Assembly: GCA_959022495.1 (NCBI GenBank)
Contig: CAUEYX010000001.1
Span: 62,001-126,000 of the forward strand
DNA length: 64,000 nt
Direction of reading: 5' to 3'
Source of the DNA: an uncultured Lachnospiraceae bacterium
GTDB lineage: Bacteria > Bacillota > Clostridia > Lachnospirales > Lachnospiraceae
A program made the position numbers and the translations under genes. This document shows, one piece after another, positions 60,465-64,000 of this stretch; positions within the stretch are counted from its first letter, which is position 1; each line of letters starts with the position of its first letter. The notes under the pieces are model-generated. The model saw only the letters and a list, made by a program, of their open reading frames with translations, did not search any database and was not told the DNA's origin.

Positions 60465-62285
60465 CTACTTTGCACCTTCCAGTATTTTTATAAATTCTTC
60501 CCCTGTAATGCTTTCCTTCTGGTAAAGGTACTGGGCTAGTTCATCCAGCTTTGTCCTGTTTTCCGTCAGGATACGCCCTGCCTTTTCGTGCTGTTTTTTC
60601 ACCAGTTCCACGACTTTCTTATCAATCTCCCTCTGTGTTTCTTCGGAACAGCTAAGAGAGGTATCGCCGCCCAGATATTTATTGGATTCTGTCTCCATCG
60701 CGACCATGTCGAAATCATCGCTCATCCCATACCGGGTGATCATCGCCCTTGCCAGCTTGGTCGCCTGCTCAATGTCATTGGAGGCCCCTGTGGTAACAGA
60801 GCCAAAGACGATCTCCTCAGCAGCCCTTCCGCCGGTTAAGGTTGCGATCTTATTCTCCATTTCCTCCTTGCTCATAAGATAATGGTTTCCGGTGTCTACC
60901 TGCATGGTATATCCGAGCGCACCGGATGTCCTCGGTACAATGGTAATCTTCTCCACAGGAGCAGAATTGGTCTGTTTTGCCGCTACCAGTGCATGTCCAA
61001 TCTCATGGTACGATACGATCCGTTTCTCCTGATCCGTCAGGATCGCATTTTTCTTCTGGTATCCCGCGATGACCACCTCAATGCTTTCCTCCAGGTCTGT
61101 CTGCGTAACGTAAGCCCTCTTATCCCGGACGGCCCGCAGCGCCGCTTCATTGACAATATTGGCAAGTTCCGCCCCGGACGCGCCGGACGCCATACGTGCG
61201 ACTTTCGTAAAATCAATCCCCTGTTCCAGTTTTATTTTCTTCGCATGGACCTTCAGAATATCTTCCCTGCCTTTAAGATCCGGAAGCTCCACCGGCACTC
61301 TCCGGTCAAACCGTCCCGGGCGAAGCAGCGCCGGATCTAACGATTCCGGTCGGTTCGTTGCCGCCAGGATGATCACGCCGTTGTTCCCCTCGAAGCCGTC
61401 CATCTCTGTCAGCAGCTGGTTTAAGGTCTGTTCCCGCTCGTCATTTCCCCCGATCTGCCCGTCGCGCTTTTTCCCGATGGCGTCGATCTCGTCGATAAAA
61501 ACGATGCAGGGAGCTTTCTCTTTCGCCTGCTGGAACAAATCTCTTACCTTCGCGGCGCCCATGCCGACAAACATCTCTACAAATTCAGAGCCAGACATGG
61601 AAAAGAACGGAACATTCGCCTCTCCTGCCACCGCTTTCGCCAGCATGGTCTTCCCGGTTCCGGGAGGGCCTACCAACAGGATTCCCTTTGGCATGGACGC
61701 TCCGATCTCCCGGTATTTTCCAGGATCGTGGAGATATTCCACAATCTCCGCCAGGTTTTCCTTTGCTTCCTCTTCCCCCGCCACATCGGAGAAGCGGATT
61801 CCCTCCGCCGATTTCACATAGACTTTTGCCCTGCTGTTCCCCATGCCAAAAGCCATCGCGTTCCTGCCGCCTGCCCGTTTCGTGATCTGCTTTGACATAT
61901 ACTGACCGATTCCCACAAAGAGCAGGATCGGGAGAACCCAGGAGAGCAGGAAGCTCACCACCGGGGAAAGCTGTTTGATCTCCTCCCCTGAAAAGGAGAT
62001 TCCGGCATCATACAGACGCTTTGTCAGTTCATCGTCCTGCACCATTGCCGTTTTATAAATCTTATCGTCCTTATCCGTAAAGACAATGGTATTACTCTGT
62101 TCCTCGATCTCCACCTGGGAGAGCTTTCCGTCTTCCGTCATACGGATAAAGGTTCCATAGTCCACCTGATGGACCTGCTGTTCCATCATCCAGGGCATAA
62201 GCAATGCATTGAATAAAAGCAGACATACCAGCACGATCCCATAATAATAAATCAACGGTTTTTTCGGTGTTTTTACTTGATTCAT
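60465..62285 (-). CDS. ftsH: FtsH-type ATP-dependent zinc metalloprotease
   Basis: The protein has 606 residues. Two membrane helices (about 12-30 and 110-128) flank a short outer domain. The AAA+ module has Walker A GPPGTGKT (206-213), Walker B IVFIDEID and the second region of homology ATNRPESLDPALLRPGRFDR. The zinc site HEIGH is at 427-431. It degrades membrane and regulatory proteins. Because every bacterium has its own ftsH, this could be a second, element-borne copy, or the host gene if the element ends before it. Confidence 0.93.
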   Translation of the reverse strand: MNQVKTPKKPLIYYYGIVLVCLLLFNALLMPWMMEQQVHQVDYGTFIRMTEDGKLSQVEIEEQSNTIVFTDKDDKIYKTAMVQDDELTKRLYDAGISFSGEEIKQLSPVVSFLLSWVLPILLFVGIGQYMSKQITKRAGGRNAMAFGMGNSRAKVYVKSAEGIRFSDVAGEEEAKENLAEIVEYLHDPGKYREIGASMPKGILLVGPPGTGKTMLAKAVAGEANVPFFSMSGSEFVEMFVGMGAAKVRDLFQQAKEKAPCIVFIDEIDAIGKKRDGQIGGNDEREQTLNQLLTEMDGFEGNNGVIILAATNRPESLDPALLRPGRFDRRVPVELPDLKGREDILKVHAKKIKLEQGIDFTKVARMASGASGAELANIVNEAALRAVRDKRAYVTQTDLEESIEVVIAGYQKKNAILTDQEKRIVSYHEIGHALVAAKQTNSAPVEKITIVPRTSGALGYTMQVDTGNHYLMSKEEMENKIATLTGGRAAEEIVFGSVTTGASNDIEQATKLARAMITRYGMSDDFDMVAMETESNKYLGGDTSLSCSEETQREIDKKVVELVKKQHEKAGRILTENRTKLDELAQYLYQKESITGEEFIKILEGAK

Positions 62286-62473
62286 CTCTCTTCCTCCCGT
62301 TCTTTTCTATGATTTCCTTTTTAGTATATTGGTTTCTTTCGCTCCCGGCAACCCTTAATTTTAATGTGTATGAGGCTGTTTATTACCGCAGCGGAGGAAG
62401 GTATAATTCTTTTAAAGCAGATTCCATGACAGCATCTAATATTATCATCTTGTACTTACGACGTAAATGTCGT
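62286..62473. other. Upstream region of ftsH, no gene seen
   Basis: This AT-rich region probably contains the ftsH promoter on the minus strand. No clear hexamer pair was found, and no protein gene is supported on either strand. Confidence 0.4.
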
Positions 62474-62481
62474 AACTTTAT

Positions 62482-62597
62482 GTTACAGTTCAGCCATACA
62501 GTGTACGGTCTGAGCGCCAGTTTATGAGTAAAACAGCGGCGATAGCCGTAGTTAGCACGCAGTGCGGTTTTACGAATGGCGCGGGCTGAACTGTAAC
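62482..62597. mobile_element. 116-bp palindromic MITE with 8-bp target duplication
   Basis: The ends GTTACAGTTCAGCC and GGCTGAACTGTAAC are perfect 14-base inverted repeats. They are flanked on both sides by AACTTTAT (62474-62481 and 62598-62605). The interior also pairs (GCGCCA with TGGCGC, GTAAAAC with GTTTTAC), so the element can form one long hairpin. It encodes nothing and must have been moved by a transposase elsewhere. The 8-base duplication would fit IS families such as IS66, ISL3 or IS6; the ends do not settle which. Confidence 0.85.
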
Positions 62598-62815
62598 AAC
62601 TTTATTATAAACTTTCTTCCATTCTATTGATAATTTGAGAAATTCAGAGTATACCATACAAAAAAGTAGCGACGTATTCGTCGCAAGTACGAGGCGAATG
62701 TAATGATTAAATTGTTCTAAGTAAAAGACCAGGCACATATTCAAATGCGTCGCGGCACTTAAAGCTGTTCGGCCGGCAAAGAATATTTGATTTTTCCTCA
62801 TCTTCTGAGTAAAAA
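62598..62815. other. Gene-free stretch between MITE and sortase terminator
   Basis: There is an open frame on the minus strand across this stretch, but it runs through the MITE and has no ribosome-binding site. I see nothing else that can be supported. Confidence 0.4.
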
Positions 62816-62846
62816 ATTTGTGACAGACCGACCATCTGTCACAAAT
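62811..62846 (-). terminator. Terminator of the pilin-sortase operon
   Basis: ATTTGTGACAGA and TCTGTCACAAAT are perfect 12-base arms with a seven-base loop. On the minus strand a run of T follows (62811-62815), 55 bases after the sortase stop codon. Confidence 0.85.
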
Positions 62847-62901
62847 CATCCACATCTCACCACAGGCTGCGCCCTATACAATCAGGGGAACTCCATCCGT
62901 T

Positions 62902-63813
62902 TTAGAAACGGAACCGGCTTCTCCTCTTTTTCAGAAGTTTCAGGATGAGAAGCGTCAGCGGCACATAGACTGCCAGGCAGATCAGCACGCCTTTTCCATA
63001 GGCTATGCTCCACTGGCTGTCTGTCTTCCGGTCCATCGCCTGTTCCTGGGAAACTGCCTGGTCATAGGGAATCCGGCTGCCGCTGACCAGCAGACGATGG
63101 GTATTGATCCCGTATGGATAACAGGTCAGCAAGGTCACCCGGTCCTCCCCGTAACTGATCTTCAAAAGGGAGGTGTCCTCCGGCTCTACCACCGTGATCT
63201 GATCCACCTGGTAGCACAGGGTACTTCCAAGGACGTGCAGATAGAACACATCCCCCGCTTCCAGGGAAGTCAGGTCTGTAAACAGCTTCTTCCCCGGGTA
63301 GCCGGTATGCCCGGTTAAGACGCAGTGGGCGCTTTCCCCGCCGACCGGGAGAGAGGTATTTTCCAGGTGTCCAACGCCTTTCTCCAGGATTTTCCCGGAC
63401 GTCCCGTGGTAAATCGGCAGATCGACGTCGATCAGCGGAATCTCCACATAGCCCATGATCCCATCCCCATTGAGGTTCAGCAGGCTGGAGTATGGCTCCT
63501 TTCCCGCCTGATCCAGCGCGTCCGGATCAAAGGGATCGGTCAGTGTCACACTGGCTCCCAGGAGGGATTCGTTATACTCCTGGGCAAGCCGGAACTGTTC
63601 TTCTCTCTCTGCGGCGGAGCTGTCCTTTACTGCCTCCTCATAGTCAGTCACCAGCTTCGACTGGTTCTTTTCATAAAAGAAATTGCTGATGATGGGGTAT
63701 AGGATCGCCCCGATCCCGACGGCAAAAATAAGGAAGATCAGGGCCAGCGGAAGCCGCTGCTTTGCAGAGGCACGTTTCTTCTTTCCAGGTGTTGTCATGA
63801 AATTTCGCTGCAT
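62902..63813 (-). CDS. Class C (pilus) sortase
   Basis: The protein has about 303 residues. An N-terminal membrane helix (LPLALIFLIFAVGIGAILYP) and a C-terminal one (GVLICLAVYVPLTLLILKLL) flank the sortase barrel. The catalytic His is in CVLTGHTGYPG and the Cys in LLTCYPYGINTHRLLVSGSR. Two membrane segments and this TCxPYGxNTHR pattern are typical of pilin-polymerising class C sortases. It follows a pilin gene ending in LPRTG. The start is uncertain (63813 or 63798), because no good ribosome-binding site is visible. Confidence 0.85.
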   Translation of the reverse strand: MQRNFMTTPGKKKRASAKQRLPLALIFLIFAVGIGAILYPIISNFFYEKNQSKLVTDYEEAVKDSSAAEREEQFRLAQEYNESLLGASVTLTDPFDPDALDQAGKEPYSSLLNLNGDGIMGYVEIPLIDVDLPIYHGTSGKILEKGVGHLENTSLPVGGESAHCVLTGHTGYPGKKLFTDLTSLEAGDVFYLHVLGSTLCYQVDQITVVEPEDTSLLKISYGEDRVTLLTCYPYGINTHRLLVSGSRIPYDQAVSQEQAMDRKTDSQWSIAYGKGVLICLAVYVPLTLLILKLLKKRRSRFRF

Positions 63814-63866
63814 AAAAAATACAAAGAGAGGAGAGTGTGCGCTCTCCCCTCTCCCTCCTTGTCCTT
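63814..63866 (-). terminator. Hairpin between pilin and sortase genes
   Basis: GAGAGGGGAGAG and CTCTCCTCTC arms around GCGCACA are followed by TTTGTATTTTTT on the minus strand. A partial terminator here would make more pilin than sortase mRNA. Confidence 0.55.
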
Positions 63867-64000
63867 TTATTTCTGTTTCCGGCGGTATACGCTCAGGAGT
63901 ACGACCGCTCCGCAGATACATGCAAAGCCAATCGCCACTGCCACGATCGTTCCGGCGCCTCCTGTCCTTGGCAGGGTGAACCCGGTGCTGATCTCCGTGT
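63867..64000 (-). CDS. C-terminus of an LPRTG-anchored pilin or surface protein (partial)
   Basis: The visible 43 residues end in a classical sorting signal: TLPRTG, then a hydrophobic helix (IVAVAIGFACICGAVVLLSV) and a basic tail RRKQK. The rest lies beyond the window. With the class C sortase directly downstream, it is very probably a pilus subunit. Confidence 0.8.
   Translation of the reverse strand, partial: TEISTGFTLPRTGGAGTIVAVAIGFACICGAVVLLSVYRRKQK

Noticed and set aside
62490..62855. 121-codon minus-strand open frame
   Set aside because: It crosses the MITE and the sortase terminator and has no ribosome-binding site; it is a chance frame.
1..64000. CRISPR array, diversity-generating retroelement, retron or group II intron
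   Set aside because: No regularly spaced repeats and no reverse transcriptase motif were found on either strand.

Overview
The window looks like part of a genome of an anaerobic gut Firmicute, most likely Lachnospiraceae (Blautia/Dorea/Ruminococcus-like). The reasons are strong AGGAGG ribosome-binding sites, Gram-positive surface proteins with sortase signals, a pilus-type class C sortase, Firmicutes-style conjugation genes and a holin-like type I toxin. No rRNA, CRISPR array or phage structural gene was seen. The species is inferred, not proven.

Layout. (1) 1-4,283 is a left flank: a membrane-protein remnant and an AT-rich restriction-modification pair (hsdM with an N-terminal nuclease-like domain, then hsdS) on the minus strand. 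(2) At 4,290-4,330 lies the 3' part of a tRNA-Arg(CCT)-like gene followed by its own terminator. This is what is left when an element integrates into a tRNA, so the element should extend rightward from there. (3) 4,643-12,090 holds an early transfer/replication block: winged-helix protein, regulator, DUF5697- and DUF6100-like proteins, a replication-relaxation-like protein, VirD4 coupling protein and an S1-domain protein. (4) 12,189-18,609 is minus-strand cargo: flavin reductase, a FakA/DAK-like fragment, a CmpB-type membrane protein and an ATPase-TOPRIM pair that looks like an anti-phage module. (5) 18,735-31,248 carries two HTH regulators with clear operators and then the type IV secretion operon: pilin-like subunit, VirB6-like channel, VirB1-like hydrolase, PrgI-VirB4 broken by a frameshift, and a VaFE-repeat surface adhesin. 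(6) 31,304-34,334 has small accessory genes and a sigma factor. (7) 34,502-38,715 is a minus-strand metabolic island: MarR, citrate synthase, DUF1538 transporter and PII-like protein. (8) 39,023-49,901 is a long operon with ssb, a CobS/MoxR-like AAA+ ATPase, a metallopeptidase-VWA protein, a second sigma factor, Fic and many unknown genes. (9) 50,109-64,000 is minus strand: a 2,844-residue surface protein under an Rrf2 regulator, two small-peptide units flanked by complementary sequences with a RelB-like gene, FtsH, a small palindromic transposable element with target duplication, a class C sortase and the end of an LPRTG pilin.

How it fits together. The element is probably an integrative conjugative element of at least 59 kb, but no relaxase or integrase is visible, so its right end should lie outside the window. 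A recurring theme is a promoter followed at once by intrinsic terminators ahead of the genes (6.5 kb, 19.5 kb, 38.8 kb). Two of these promoters share the same core and upstream motif. This points to transfer control by antitermination or attenuation. Surface proteins (two adhesins with a V-x-TGD sorting motif) and a pilus locus suggest strong cell-cell contact functions. The strongest candidates for little-described biology are the paired promoter-terminator leaders, the two small-peptide units at 59.6-60.4 kb, the ATPase-TOPRIM pair and the AAA+/metallopeptidase-VWA module.
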